DNA of 44,972 nt from Opitutus sp. GAS368. Lineage in GTDB: Bacteria > Verrucomicrobiota > Verrucomicrobiia > Opitutales > Opitutaceae. Of the stretch, positions 1 to 8,743 are shown in pieces (within the stretch, counting starts at the first letter, position 1; every line of letters begins with the position of its first letter). Position numbers and translations under genes: made by a program. The stretch covers positions 1 to 44,972 of the forward strand of contig CAMBRG010000013.1 of the NCBI GenBank assembly GCA_945869845.1. The letters run 5' to 3'. The notes beneath the pieces are model-generated. The model ran no database searches. It had not been told where the DNA came from and was given only the letters and a program-made list of their open reading frames with translations.

Positions 1-3000
1 GACCGCGTCGTCTTCCTCGGCGACACCCTCGTCGAGCGCGAGCAATCCTACGGCTGGATCGAGCTCATGCTCACCGTCCGCGCCGCCGATCGCAGCGTCA
101 CCTTCCGCAATCTCGGCTGGAGCGCCGATACCCCCACCGGCACCTCCCGCACCGGCCTCAGCCTCCTGCAAGCCGGCCGCGAGCCCACCGACGAGGGCTG
201 GACCCAACTCCAACAACAGATCACCGACGCCAAACCCACCGTCATCTTCGTCGGCTACGGCATGGCCAACTCCTTCGACGGCCCTGCCGGTGAACAAAAA
301 TTCGCCGCCGACTATTCCCGTCTCCTCGACACTCTCGCCAAGCTCGCCCCCACCGCGCGCCTCGTCCTCCTGAGCCCGGCACGTCACGAATCGCAATCCC
401 TCGGCGCCGCCGCCACCGATCCCGCCGCGCACAACACCGCCCTCGCCCGCGTCTCCGCCGCGATTCGCGACATCGCCGCCGCCCGCGGCCTGCCGTTTTT
501 CTCCCTCTTCGACGCGCTTGCCGCGCCCATGGCCGCCGCCACCGCGCCCGCCGCCAAGCTCACCGATAACGGCATCCACCTCAACGCCGCCGGCTACCGC
601 GCCGCCGCCTTTGCCCTCGAGGATTTTCTCTTCGGCTCCGAAAAATCCGCCGGCCCCGCCGCCGCGTGGCGCACCAGCCCCGCCGCCGAGCCGCTCCGCC
701 GGGCCATTTTCCTCAAAAACGAGTGGTTCTTCCACCGCTCCCGCCCCGCCAACATGGCTTACATTTTCGGCTTCCGAAAAAAGGAACAGGGCCAGAACGC
801 CGTCGAGGTCCTCAAGTTCGACGCCTTCATCGCCGCCGAGGAAGCCCGCATCGCCCGTTTGCGCTCCCTCGACCCCGCCGCGGTCACCGCCACGCCGGAA
901 ATCCCCGCCCGCGTCGGTAACCTCGTCGCGAAATTCATCCCCCAGCCCACGCCGAAGTTCACCGTCGACGACGCCCTCGAGGTCACGCTCTGGGCCGAAA
1001 ATCCTCTGCTCAATAAACCGCTCCACATGAGTTTCGACCCCTCGGGCCGCCTCTGGGTCGCCAGCTCCGAGGTCTATCCCCAGATCGAGCCCGGCCAGGC
1101 CGCCTCCGATAAAATCATCATCCTCGAAGACACCACCGGCGCCGGCCGCGCCGACAAAGCCACCGTCTTCGCCGACGGCCTGCTCATTCCCACCGGCGTC
1201 GCGCCCGGCGATGGCGGCGCCTACGTCGCCCAGAGCACCGAGCTCCTCCACCTCCGCGACACCGATGGCGACGGCAAAGCCGATCAGCGCCGCGTCGTCC
1301 TCAGTGGTTTCGGCACCGAGGACACCCACCACAATATCCACAGCCCGCGCTGGGGACCCGACGGCCGCCTCTATTTTACCCAATCGGTTTACACCCGCAC
1401 CCACACCGAGACGCCCAACGGCGTCGTCCGCCTAGCCGCCGGCGGCATCTTCCGTTTCGATCCGCGCGACCAACAGCTTTCCATCCTTTACCGCGGCTGG
1501 GTCAACGCCTGGGGCCACCAATTCGATTCCTTCGGCGAATCGTTCGTCACCGACGGCGCCGGCGGCGCCGGTATCAGTTGGGGCGTCCCCGGCGCGACCT
1601 ACCGCACCCTCGCCCCCGCGCGGCGCGAACTCCAAAGCGTCAGCCCCGGCAGCTATCCTAAATTCTCCGGCATCGAAATCATCCGCAGCGCCCATTTTCC
1701 CGCCGATTGGCAGGGCGACTTCATCACCGCCGATTTCCGCGCCCACCGCGTCGTGCGCTTCAAAGCCTCCGACCAAGGCTCCGCCTACGTCACCCGCGAA
1801 TTGCCCGACCTCCTTCGCTCCACCGATTCCAGCTTCCGCCCCCTCGACGCCAAGCTCGGACCCGACGGCGCCCTCTACCTCGCCGATTGGAGCAACCCGA
1901 TCATCCAGCACGGCGAGGTCGATTTCCGCGACGTCCGCCGCGACAAAACCCACGGCCGCATCTGGCGCATCACCGCCAAAGGCCGCGCCCTGCTTCCCCG
2001 TCGCGATTTCGAGAAACTCGAAAACACCGCGCTCCTCGACGCTCTGCTTTCGCCCAACAGCTATGATCAAGCCCAAGCCCAACGCGTGCTCGTCGAGCGC
2101 GGTGCCGCCCGCGTTTCTGCCGATCTCGCCGCTTGGACCGCCCGCCAGACCGAGCCCCTCGCCCGCTTCCACGCACTCTGGGCGCACGAAGCGCTCAACC
2201 TCCCCTCGCCCGCCCTCCTCGCCGAACAACTCGCCGCCACCGATCCCAGCCGCCGCGCCGCCGCCATCCGCGCGCTCCCCGTCGCCGACTCCCTCGCGCC
2301 GCTCACCCAACTCGTCGTCGACGACAATCCCCGCGTGCGCCTCGCCGCCGTCCGCGCCCTCGGCCGCCTCGGCACCGCCCGCGCCGCCGAACTCGCCCTC
2401 TCCGTGCTCGACCGCCCGATGGACCCGTTTCTCGACTACGGCCTCTGGCTCACTCTCAACGAACTCGCCGCCCCGTGGCTCGCCGCCGTCCGCGACGGCT
2501 CGTGGCCCATCGCCGGTCGCGAAGCCCAGCTCGCCTTCGGCCTCAAAGCCGTCGAGCCCGCCCTCGCCGGCGAGATCCTTGCGCAACTCCTCTCGACCCG
2601 CCCGCTCCCCCGCGATGGCTCCGGCCCGTGGCTTGAGTTGATCGCGACCGCCGGCAGCGCCCGCGAGCAACGCCTGCTCTTCGATGCCTTGCTCGCCGGC
2701 ACCTTCGACGCCACCGCCGCGCCCCGCGCCCTCGCCGCGCTCGGCGATGCCGCCCGCCTGCGGAAAATTATGCCCGCCGGCGACCTCGCCGCGCTTGCGA
2801 CCCTCCTCGCCGCACCTGAGACCCGCACCGCCGCGATTCCGCTGGTCGGCGCGTGGAAACTACCGGCCCTCGCCCCGGCCCTGGTCCGCCTCGCGAGCGA
2901 ACCCACCACGTCCACCGCCGATCGCGCCGCCTCTTTCAACTCCCTCCGCGAACTCGGCGGTGCGCCCGTGATCGCCGAACTCCGCCGCCTCGCCCGTGAC

Positions 3001-4206
3001 GCCGCCACCCCTGCATTACGCCACGAAGCTGTCATCGCCCTCGCCGGCACCGATCTTTCAAGCGCCCTGCCCGATATCATGACCGTCCTCGCCGCCACGA
3101 CCGCCGAAGCCGACGCCACCGCCCTTTGGCGCGCTCTGCTCTCCATCCGCAACGCCGGCACCCGCCTCGCCGCCGAGATTCCCAAAAACAAACTCCCGAC
3201 GGATGTCGCCCGCGCCGGCCTCCGGCCCGCCCGCGAAGGCGGTCAGAATCAAGCCCTCGTCCAGGCCCTCATGAAAGCCGCTGGGCTCACGTTCTCCGAT
3301 GTCCAACTCACACTCCAAGAGTTGCAAGCTCTCGGCCGCCAAGCCGTCACCAGCGGCGACGCCGCCCTCGGCGAACGCATCTACCGCCGCCCCGAGCTCG
3401 CCTGCGTCGCGTGTCACGCCATCGGCGGTGCCGGCTCAAGGATCGGCCCCGACCTCACCAGCATCGGCGCCAGCGCCCCGACCGATTACATTATCGAAGC
3501 GCTGCTTTATCCGAACGCCAAAATCAAGGAAGGCTACCACTCCGTCGTACTCACGACCAAAGACGGCCGCGAACTGAGCGGCATGATCGCCCGCGAAACC
3601 GGCACCGAAGTCATTTTGCGCGATGCCGCCAACCTAGAGGTTTCCGTCGCCACCCAAAACATCGCCAAACGCACCGCCTCCGGTTCGCTCATGCCCGCCG
3701 GCCTCATCGACGGCCTCGTGCCCGAGGAACGGCTCGACCTGATCAAATTCCTGGCCCAACTCGGCCGCCCCGGCCCCTACGACGCGGCCCAAGGCGGCGT
3801 CGCCCGCCTCTGGAATCTTTACCTCATCGTCAGCCGCAACCAAGTGCTCGGCGTCGAGCCCGTCATAAGCGGCGATCCCGCGCTGGCCGACTGGATTCCC
3901 ACGTTCTCGCTCGTGAGCGGCGCCCTGCCCCGCGACCTGATCACCGCGCCGTTTCCCACCTTCGTGAACAACCGGGGCCTGTTTGCGGCCACGCGCTTCG
4001 AATCCGCCAAGGGCGGCACCGTTAACTTCACCCTCACCGGCACCGCGACCGCCGCTTGGCTCAACGGCCAACTGATCAAGCCCGGCGCATCATTCACCGC
4101 CACCGTCAAACCCGGCGCCAACGTGCTCGTCCTCCAACTCGACGAAAAAAATCTCCCCGCCGAAATCGCCCTCCGCTCCGCCGACGTCACGTTCCTCACG
4201 AACTGA
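1..4206 (+). CDS. SGNH-hydrolase / PVC-type dehydrogenase / HEAT / cytochrome c fusion protein (5' truncated)
   Basis: The reading frame is open from base 1, so the true start lies upstream; 1401 residues are visible. Order of parts: an SGNH/GDSL-like esterase domain (about residues 1-200, block I GDT at 7-9, block V region DNGIHLN at 189-195), then a PVC-type dehydrogenase beta-propeller (about 315-650, with repeated DPSGRLWVA- and GPDGRLYF-like blades), then Ala-rich HEAT-like helical repeats (about 680-1060), then a haem c domain with CVACH at 1135-1139 and a likely Met ligand at M1231 (SLMPAG). A beta-rich C-terminal extension of about 140 residues follows. Such fusions are typical of Planctomycetes and Verrucomicrobia and are usually exported; the signal peptide would be outside the window. 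The substrate is unknown. Block I has Thr where SGNH enzymes have the nucleophilic Ser. Third codon positions are very rich in C. Confidence 0.85.
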   Translation, partial: DRVVFLGDTLVEREQSYGWIELMLTVRAADRSVTFRNLGWSADTPTGTSRTGLSLLQAGREPTDEGWTQLQQQITDAKPTVIFVGYGMANSFDGPAGEQKFAADYSRLLDTLAKLAPTARLVLLSPARHESQSLGAAATDPAAHNTALARVSAAIRDIAAARGLPFFSLFDALAAPMAAATAPAAKLTDNGIHLNAAGYRAAAFALEDFLFGSEKSAGPAAAWRTSPAAEPLRRAIFLKNEWFFHRSRPANMAYIFGFRKKEQGQNAVEVLKFDAFIAAEEARIARLRSLDPAAVTATPEIPARVGNLVAKFIPQPTPKFTVDDALEVTLWAENPLLNKPLHMSFDPSGRLWVASSEVYPQIEPGQAASDKIIILEDTTGAGRADKATVFADGLLIPTGVAPGDGGAYVAQSTELLHLRDTDGDGKADQRRVVLSGFGTEDTHHNIHSPRWGPDGRLYFTQSVYTRTHTETPNGVVRLAAGGIFRFDPRDQQLSILYRGWVNAWGHQFDSFGESFVTDGAGGAGISWGVPGATYRTLAPARRELQSVSPGSYPKFSGIEIIRSAHFPADWQGDFITADFRAHRVVRFKASDQGSAYVTRELPDLLRSTDSSFRPLDAKLGPDGALYLADWSNPIIQHGEVDFRDVRRDKTHGRIWRITAKGRALLPRRDFEKLENTALLDALLSPNSYDQAQAQRVLVERGAARVSADLAAWTARQTEPLARFHALWAHEALNLPSPALLAEQLAATDPSRRAAAIRALPVADSLAPLTQLVVDDNPRVRLAAVRALGRLGTARAAELALSVLDRPMDPFLDYGLWLTLNELAAPWLAAVRDGSWPIAGREAQLAFGLKAVEPALAGEILAQLLSTRPLPRDGSGPWLELIATAGSAREQRLLFDALLAGTFDATAAPRALAALGDAARLRKIMPAGDLAALATLLAAPETRTAAIPLVGAWKLPALAPALVRLASEPTTSTADRAASFNSLRELGGAPVIAELRRLARDAATPALRHEAVIALAGTDLSSALPDIMTVLAATTAEADATALWRALLSIRNAGTRLAAEIPKNKLPTDVARAGLRPAREGGQNQALVQALMKAAGLTFSDVQLTLQELQALGRQAVTSGDAALGERIYRRPELACVACHAIGGAGSRIGPDLTSIGASAPTDYIIEALLYPNAKIKEGYHSVVLTTKDGRELSGMIARETGTEVILRDAANLEVSVATQNIAKRTASGSLMPAGLIDGLVPEERLDLIKFLAQLGRPGPYDAAQGGVARLWNLYLIVSRNQVLGVEPVISGDPALADWIPTFSLVSGALPRDLITAPFPTFVNNRGLFAATRFESAKGGTVNFTLTGTATAAWLNGQLIKPGASFTATVKPGANVLVLQLDEKNLPAEIALRSADVTFLTN

Positions 4207-4240
4207 TCGAACCCGGCGGCCAGCACTCCCGCGCGGTCAC

Positions 4241-4266
4241 AAAAAAGCCCTCAACGCGCGGAGGGC
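4241..4266 (-). terminator. Terminator-like hairpin facing the minus strand
   Basis: GCCCTC (4247-4252) and GAGGGC (4261-4266) form a 6-bp stem with an 8-nt loop. The run of six A at 4241-4246 becomes a U tract when read on the minus strand. No minus-strand gene ends here, so it may only block antisense transcription into the upstream gene; on the + strand it lacks a U tract. Confidence 0.4.
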
Positions 4267-4282
4267 GCTGACCCACTAATCC

Positions 4283-4390
4283 CAACGTCACATGAGATTT
4301 GGACTTTTGTAGGCCGTCCGCTGGCGGACGCACCGGGCGCCTGCCAGCGGGCTACCTACGACGGAAAGTCTAAAAACCAAACGGCGCTGG
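4283..4390 (+). repeat. Long-distance inverted repeat, left copy
   Basis: This 108-bp segment matches the reverse complement of 18963-19070 closely along its whole length by eye. The last 36 bases, including GGAAAGTCTAAAAACCAAAC, are identical in the two copies. The left copy contains a perfect palindrome, GTCCGC-TG-GCGGAC. It carries no open reading frame of interest and no transposase, so it is a dispersed non-autonomous repeat. Confidence 0.85.
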
Positions 4391-4506
4391 TATAACCCTT
4401 CAATCCGCCGCAGCCCAACCCTCCGAATTAAGTCAGCGGTGTAGACGAAACCACGGGCGTCGGCCTGATCGAAATCCACGAACTACCCTGAGTCAGCCTT
4501 CGCCAA

Positions 4507-4531
4507 GTAGGGCGGGGTCTCCGACCCGCCC
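4507..4531 (+). repeat. GTAGGGC hairpin element
   Basis: After the prefix GTA, GGGCGGG (4510-4516) pairs perfectly with CCCGCCC (4525-4531) around the loop GTCTCCGA. A close relative sits at 30376-30399 after feoA, and other TAGGGC-prefixed hairpins with different stems occur at 4789-4812, 4844-4864 and 4926-4946. No U tract follows. Confidence 0.6.
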
Positions 4532-4615
4532 CTGCCCGCCGGTGGCGCCCGGCCGCCAGCGGACCATACCCAAAATTGCTTCCTCGCTGTTTTCCGTGGA
4601 TGGATCGAATGGCCG

Positions 4616-4708
4616 ACATTTTTCTGACCCATTTTTTTGACCAACGCTTGGCCTGAAAAAGCCTGAAAAAGCGCAAAATGTCAGAAAGATAGGTTCATAA
4701 AAATGGGT
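4616..4708. repeat. AT-rich interlocking inverted repeats
   Basis: ACCCATTTTT (4627-4636) is the exact reverse complement of AAAAATGGGT (4699-4708). TTTCTGAC (4621-4628) is the exact reverse complement of GTCAGAAA (4680-4687), and ACATTTT (4616-4622) of AAAATGT (4675-4681). The arms are in the order a-b-a'-b', so they cannot form one simple hairpin. A tandem 10-mer, GCCTGAAAAA twice, lies between them at 4651-4670. Function unknown. Confidence 0.5.
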
Positions 4709-4791
4709 GCCCCCGAGACTGAAATCGCAGCGTAGGGCGGTTGATTTTTAGCCCGCGGGTTCCGAGGTGACACGAGCCGTTCAGGGTGTAG

Positions 4792-4812
4792 GGCCCGACC
4801 TCGCGTCGGGCC
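4792..4812 (+). repeat. GC-rich hairpin
   Basis: GGCCCGAC (4792-4799) and GTCGGGCC (4805-4812) form a perfect 8-bp stem with a 5-nt loop, preceded by GTAG. It has the same layout as the other TAGGGC-prefixed hairpins in the window. Confidence 0.55.
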
Positions 4813-4868
4813 GTTCCGTGGGTCGGGCGCCGCAGACGAAACGGCCTCACACTAGGTGAGGCCCTATC
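4807..4868 (+). repeat. Direct repeat unit A
   Basis: About 62 bp starting CGGGCCGTTCCGTG and ending in the hairpin GGCCTCAC-ACTAG-GTGAGGCC. It is repeated with small changes at 4888-4950. Confidence 0.7.
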
Positions 4869-4887
4869 ATGAAAAAAATCAGTGGCA

Positions 4888-4950
4888 CGGGCCGTTCCGT
4901 GTGTCGGGCGCCAAAGAGAGAGCCGGCCTCACACAAGGTGAGGCCCTACC
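4888..4950 (+). repeat. Direct repeat unit B
   Basis: Second copy of the unit at 4807-4868. The stem GGCCTCAC/GTGAGGCC is identical while the loop (ACAAG) and the middle of the unit differ, so the stem is what has been kept. Confidence 0.7.
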
Positions 4951-5130
4951 CATCCGGGTCCATCCGTGGTTCAACTCCCGTTTTGAGGATCATCTCTGGG
5001 GCGCGATGCGGCGGGCTCGAGGAATTTCACTTGAAGCAATACTCGTCACCTTAACGTCACGCGACTGTCGCTGAATCGTCGCGTAGGCGGGTTGAGATAA
5101 ATCGAGGATTCCCCGCAATCCCCAGCTCAC

Positions 5131-7311
5131 ATGATCAAACGTTATCTTAAACTAGCGCTGGGCCTCAGCGGCCTGGCCGGACTCAACGCGACGGCGCAGA
5201 TACCCGGCAAGGCCGATGAAAAAATCGCGCTGCCGAGCTTCACGGTGAGCTCAAACCTCGACCGCAGCTACACGGCCAACGATTCGCTGAGCGTGTCGCG
5301 GATCAGTGTTTCGCTGTTGGAGACGCCACAATCCGTCGTCGTGATCAATCGCGAGTTGGTCGACGATATCGCGGCGGGGCGGACGTTTGACGCGTTGAAA
5401 TACGTGGCGGGCGTGACGGCGGGCAATGTGAACTACGCGCAAGATCGCGCGACGTTGCGCGGGTTGGTGGCAACCGACAACTACGTGGACGGCGTCTTGA
5501 TGTTGTTCGGCGAGACGAACGCCGACCCGGTGCTGATCGAGCGCATCGAGGTGATCAAGGGCCCGGCTCCGATCCTTTTTGCCAACGGTCCGGCGGCCGG
5601 GCTGATCAACAAGGTCTCGAAGAGCCCGTTGGCCGAGGCGCGCAACTCGGCGAAGGTGACGGTCGGTTCGTTCGACGCAAACCGCGCCGAGTTCGATCTC
5701 ACAGGGCCGCTCACGGCGGACAAGAAGCTGCTTTATCGCCTCGTCGCGGTGCGGCAGGACTCCGACGGTTTCTATGATCGCACCTACACGAAGCGTTGGG
5801 TGTTTGCGCCGATGCTGACGTATCGTTTCAGCGCGACGAGCGAGGTGACGTTGAAATACGACACGACGGAGACGGCCTTCGGCTCTTACAACGGCCTGCC
5901 GCTCGACCGGCTCACGCGGCAGATCATCGCGGTGGATCCGAAAACGAATTACGCGGACCCGACAAATTTCCGCACCGACCGGCTGAGCCGGCTCGCGTTG
6001 GCGGGCACGACGCAGATCACGAACTGGCTCGGCGCGCGGCTCGCGTTGACGGGCGTGTGGGTGGGCGTGGATCGCGAAGAGTCGCGCGTAGGCGGCCGGG
6101 CGGCGACGGGCGTAACGGGGCAGGCCGCGGAGTTTTTCGGCACGTTGCCGGTGACGGGCGACCGCACGACCCTGCTGCGGAACAGCCAGTATTTCAAACG
6201 CGAGTCGATGGGACTCACGTTGCAGAACGACTACGTGGCGCGTTACCGGACCGGGCCGCTGGAGCACACGACGCTGGCCGGTTTGGAGTGGCGGCGCGGG
6301 GATTGGAGCCGGCTGGGCACGGCGCTCGCGTATGATTCGATCAATCCGTTTGGCGCGCTGCCGGCGACGATTCCCGCCCGGGGTGCGGTCAATCAGCGGT
6401 TCGATGAGGTGAGCGCGGACCGGAAATTCTACGCGTTGCAGGAAGTCGGTTTGATGGAGCGGCGGGTGCTGCTCAGCGGCGGGGTGACGCGGAATTTTAA
6501 CCGGTTCCGGGCGTTGAACACCCTCGTGGCGACGAACACCCCGACTTACCGCCGGGCGCAGGCGACGACGTGGCAGGGCGGCATCGTCGGCAAAGTCTCC
6601 AGCGACGTCTCGCTCTTCGGCGGCTACAACGAGAGTTTTCAACCGAACAACAGTCTCGATACGGCCGGGCGGCAGTTGCCCAATCTTGAAGGGAAGCAGA
6701 CCGAGATCGGCGTGAAGGCGAAGCTTTGGCAGGATCGCGTGCGGGTAACGGCGGCGTGGTTCGACATCAAGGCGAGCACGTCGCGGGCGGCGCCTCCGGG
6801 GCGGCCAATCGGCGCAGTGGATTTCGCCACGCAGACCTCGCGCGGGGTCGATGCCGATGTCGCGGTGTCGCTCAACCGGAGCTGGGATGTGATCGCGAGT
6901 GCGGCGCGTTTCGACCTGAAGGACAGCACGACGGTGACGTTTCCCAACGTCTCCGAAACGACGGCGAGCGCGTGGGTGCGGCGGGCGTGGCGCGACGGTG
7001 CAGCCAAAGGGCTCGTGTTGGGCGTCGGCGCGAATTACCAGAGCTCGCGTGACGGCACCGCGGGACCGAACCGCGACGGCACGGGCAGTGTCTTCAACTC
7101 GGCGGCGAATAATTTTGCGAATGTCACGTTCGGTCTGCCGTCGCGCACGGTGGTCGACGCCCTGGTGGCCTACGAGTGGCAGACCTGGCGCTTCGCAGTG
7201 AATGTGGATAACGCGTTCGACCAGGACTACGTGGACGCTTCGCGATTCGCGAACACCCTGCAGCCCGGTTACGGGCGCAATGTAAAGTTCAGCGTGGCTT
7301 ATCGGTTTTGA
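5131..7311 (+). CDS. TonB-dependent outer-membrane receptor, siderophore type
   Basis: 726 residues, a usual length for the family. A signal peptide is clear (hydrophobic core about 6-20, cleavage likely after ATA or ATAQ). A TonB-box candidate LPSFTVS lies at 34-40. The plug domain follows (about 50-170, with ETPQSVVVINRELVDD and RIEVIKGPAPILFANG, typical of FhuA/FepA-like siderophore receptors), then a 22-strand-type barrel ending in an aromatic residue (VAYRF). It should import a ferric siderophore or similar ligand across the outer membrane using TonB-ExbBD energy. It stands alone: no transporter or synthesis genes are next to it and no good Fur site is seen. The start is the only ATG directly before the signal peptide; no Shine-Dalgarno precedes it. 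Codon thirds are G-rich, unlike the gene to its left. Confidence 0.9.
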   Translation: MIKRYLKLALGLSGLAGLNATAQIPGKADEKIALPSFTVSSNLDRSYTANDSLSVSRISVSLLETPQSVVVINRELVDDIAAGRTFDALKYVAGVTAGNVNYAQDRATLRGLVATDNYVDGVLMLFGETNADPVLIERIEVIKGPAPILFANGPAAGLINKVSKSPLAEARNSAKVTVGSFDANRAEFDLTGPLTADKKLLYRLVAVRQDSDGFYDRTYTKRWVFAPMLTYRFSATSEVTLKYDTTETAFGSYNGLPLDRLTRQIIAVDPKTNYADPTNFRTDRLSRLALAGTTQITNWLGARLALTGVWVGVDREESRVGGRAATGVTGQAAEFFGTLPVTGDRTTLLRNSQYFKRESMGLTLQNDYVARYRTGPLEHTTLAGLEWRRGDWSRLGTALAYDSINPFGALPATIPARGAVNQRFDEVSADRKFYALQEVGLMERRVLLSGGVTRNFNRFRALNTLVATNTPTYRRAQATTWQGGIVGKVSSDVSLFGGYNESFQPNNSLDTAGRQLPNLEGKQTEIGVKAKLWQDRVRVTAAWFDIKASTSRAAPPGRPIGAVDFATQTSRGVDADVAVSLNRSWDVIASAARFDLKDSTTVTFPNVSETTASAWVRRAWRDGAAKGLVLGVGANYQSSRDGTAGPNRDGTGSVFNSAANNFANVTFGLPSRTVVDALVAYEWQTWRFAVNVDNAFDQDYVDASRFANTLQPGYGRNVKFSVAYRF

Positions 7312-7331
7312 GGGCTAAGAAAGTGACATGA

Positions 7332-7368
7332 GATGGTCAGGAGGAAGCGGAGGCGCTACCTGACCATC
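7332..7368. repeat. Inverted repeat between the TonB receptor and the methyltransferase gene
   Basis: GATGGTCAGG (7332-7341) and CCTGACCATC (7359-7368) form a perfect 10-bp stem with a 17-nt loop, between the convergent gene ends at 7311 and 7439. There is no U tract on either strand, so it is a weak candidate for a bidirectional transcription end. Confidence 0.45.
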
Positions 7369-7438
7369 GCCATGATTACCGCTCGTTGCCCCAGCCGCAT
7401 CGACGGACCCGGAAAAGGCCGCCAGCCCGGGAGCCGTG

Positions 7439-8743
7439 CTAGCTCGCTGCAGGGGTCGGGGTCTTCACCAAAGTGATCACGCATTCGAGATGCCGCGTCT
7501 GCGGAAAGAGGTCGAAAGGTTGGACATCCTTCAAACTATAACCGGCGGCGAGGAAACCTTTGAGGTCGCGCATTTGGGTCGCGGGGTCGCAAGAAACGTA
7601 AACGACCGTGCGGGGGGCGAAGGCGAAGAGTTGGGCGAGGAAGGACTCGTCGCAGCCCTTGCGCGGCGGGTCGATGATGACGGCGGTCTCGGCCGGCGCA
7701 AAAATCGGGTCGAGGCCGGCAAAAATCGTGGCGGCGTCGCCCGCTTGGAAGGCGACGTTGGCGATGGCGTTGGCGGCGGCGTTTTGGCGGGCGAAGCGGA
7801 TGGAGGATTCGCTCAACTCGATGCCCGCGACGCGTTCAAAGGACGGGGCCGCGCTCAGGGCGAAGAGGCCGCTGCCGCAATAGGCGTCCACGAGGAAACG
7901 CGCGCCGGTCGCGGCGGCTTGGCGGCGGACGTAAGCCGTGAAGGCGGGGAGAATAAACGGGTTGTTCTGAAAAAAATCACGGGCGAGAAAACGGAGTTTT
8001 AGGTCGCCGACCGTTTCCGTGATGATCGCTTCGTAATCGGTGGTGACTTGGCCGCTGGCGTCGCGGAGGAGGAGCGTGGCGCCGCGGGTGTAATCACCGT
8101 TGGCGGCGCGGGCGTGGACGGCGGCGCGGGCGGACGGCAGCTTTTCGTTGATGGCCTCGGTCGCGATGTCGCAGCGGGGGACGTCAATGATGTCAAAGCG
8201 GGTGCCTTGGCGGAGGAAGCCGATGGGCGGCGGCGTGGCGGGGTCGCGCGGCGGGTTAAAATGCGGGGTGATCTTCGAGCGGTAGTCGTAGGGTTTGGGC
8301 GAGCCGATGACGGGGTTAACCGCGTGGGTGACGCCAGCCATGTGCTGAAGGAGCTCGGCGACCTGACGTTGTTTCCAAACAAGTTGTTCGGAGTAAGCGA
8401 AGTGTTGGTATTGGCAGCCGCCGCAGCGGGCAAACAGCGGGCAAACGGGCGCGATGCGATGGGGTGACGGGGTCAGGACGGATACGAGATCGGCCTCAGA
8501 GTAGTTTTTATGGTTACGAAAAATGCGGGCGCGGACGCGTTCGCCGGGGAGGCAGAACGGGATCATGACCACCCAAGAGCCCGCGACGGGCGCCGTTTCG
8601 GATTGCGGGAGTTGGGTGCCGGGTTGGGCCGGAAGCGGGACGCGGGCGAGGCCGACACCGTGATTGGTGAGCGTGACGATCTCGAGTTCGAGTTCGGTGT
8701 GATACGGAAACGGGAGGTCGTTGGATTTGGATTTCTTGCCCAC
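7439..8743 (-). CDS. RNA (uracil-5-)methyltransferase, RlmD/TrmA family
   Basis: Transfers a methyl group from S-adenosylmethionine to C5 of a uridine in 23S rRNA or tRNA. Starting from the GTG at 8743 it is 434 residues, close to the length of E. coli RlmD. A TRAM RNA-binding domain comes first (LELEIVTLTNHGVGLARV). An Fe-S type cysteine set follows (PVCPLFARCGGCQYQHF), then the SAM-binding VDAYCGSGLFALSA, the IIDPPRKGC motif and the catalytic-Cys motif YVSCDPATQ. The frame stays open to a GTG at 8854, but those extra residues (repeated NTR) are only the translation of a 9-bp repeat, so 8743 is preferred. That GTG lies in a TTCCGTGGGC element, just as in the divergent gene. rRNA U1939 is the likeliest target, but tRNA U54 cannot be excluded. 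Confidence 0.85.
   Translation of the reverse strand: MGKKSKSNDLPFPYHTELELEIVTLTNHGVGLARVPLPAQPGTQLPQSETAPVAGSWVVMIPFCLPGERVRARIFRNHKNYSEADLVSVLTPSPHRIAPVCPLFARCGGCQYQHFAYSEQLVWKQRQVAELLQHMAGVTHAVNPVIGSPKPYDYRSKITPHFNPPRDPATPPPIGFLRQGTRFDIIDVPRCDIATEAINEKLPSARAAVHARAANGDYTRGATLLLRDASGQVTTDYEAIITETVGDLKLRFLARDFFQNNPFILPAFTAYVRRQAAATGARFLVDAYCGSGLFALSAAPSFERVAGIELSESSIRFARQNAAANAIANVAFQAGDAATIFAGLDPIFAPAETAVIIDPPRKGCDESFLAQLFAFAPRTVVYVSCDPATQMRDLKGFLAAGYSLKDVQPFDLFPQTRHLECVITLVKTPTPAAS

Larger units (their letters stand above)
4207..5130. other. Repeat-rich non-coding region between the fusion gene and the TonB receptor
   Basis: No convincing gene is visible in these 924 bp; the short open frames have no family features and cross the repeats. 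The region holds a reverse-oriented terminator-like hairpin (4241-4266), one arm of a long-distance inverted repeat (4283-4390), a GC-rich hairpin (4507-4531), an AT-rich set of interlocking inverted repeats (4616-4708) and two direct repeat units with hairpins (4807-4868, 4888-4950). It looks like a place where small palindromic elements have accumulated. The promoter of the TonB receptor must lie near its right end, but I see no clear -35/-10 pair and no good Fur box there. Confidence 0.6.

Noticed and set aside
1432-2670. Long minus-strand open frame opposite the fusion gene
   Set aside because: Composition artefact of a strongly C-rich third-position gene; the protein is Glu/Gly/Ala low complexity with no family features.
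4960-5000. GGTTCAACTCC resembling a tRNA T-loop
   Set aside because: No acceptor stem, anticodon arm or D-arm can be built around it.
5060-5130. Possible Fur box before the TonB receptor
   Set aside because: TTGAGATAAATCGAGG matches the Fur core poorly, worse than the site before feoA.
5251-6642. Long minus-strand open frame opposite the TonB receptor
   Set aside because: Arg/His-rich shadow of a well-supported gene.
7204-7212. TGTGGATAA, reverse DnaA box, within the TonB receptor gene
   Set aside because: Single copy coding for NVDNAF, a common barrel segment; no origin context.
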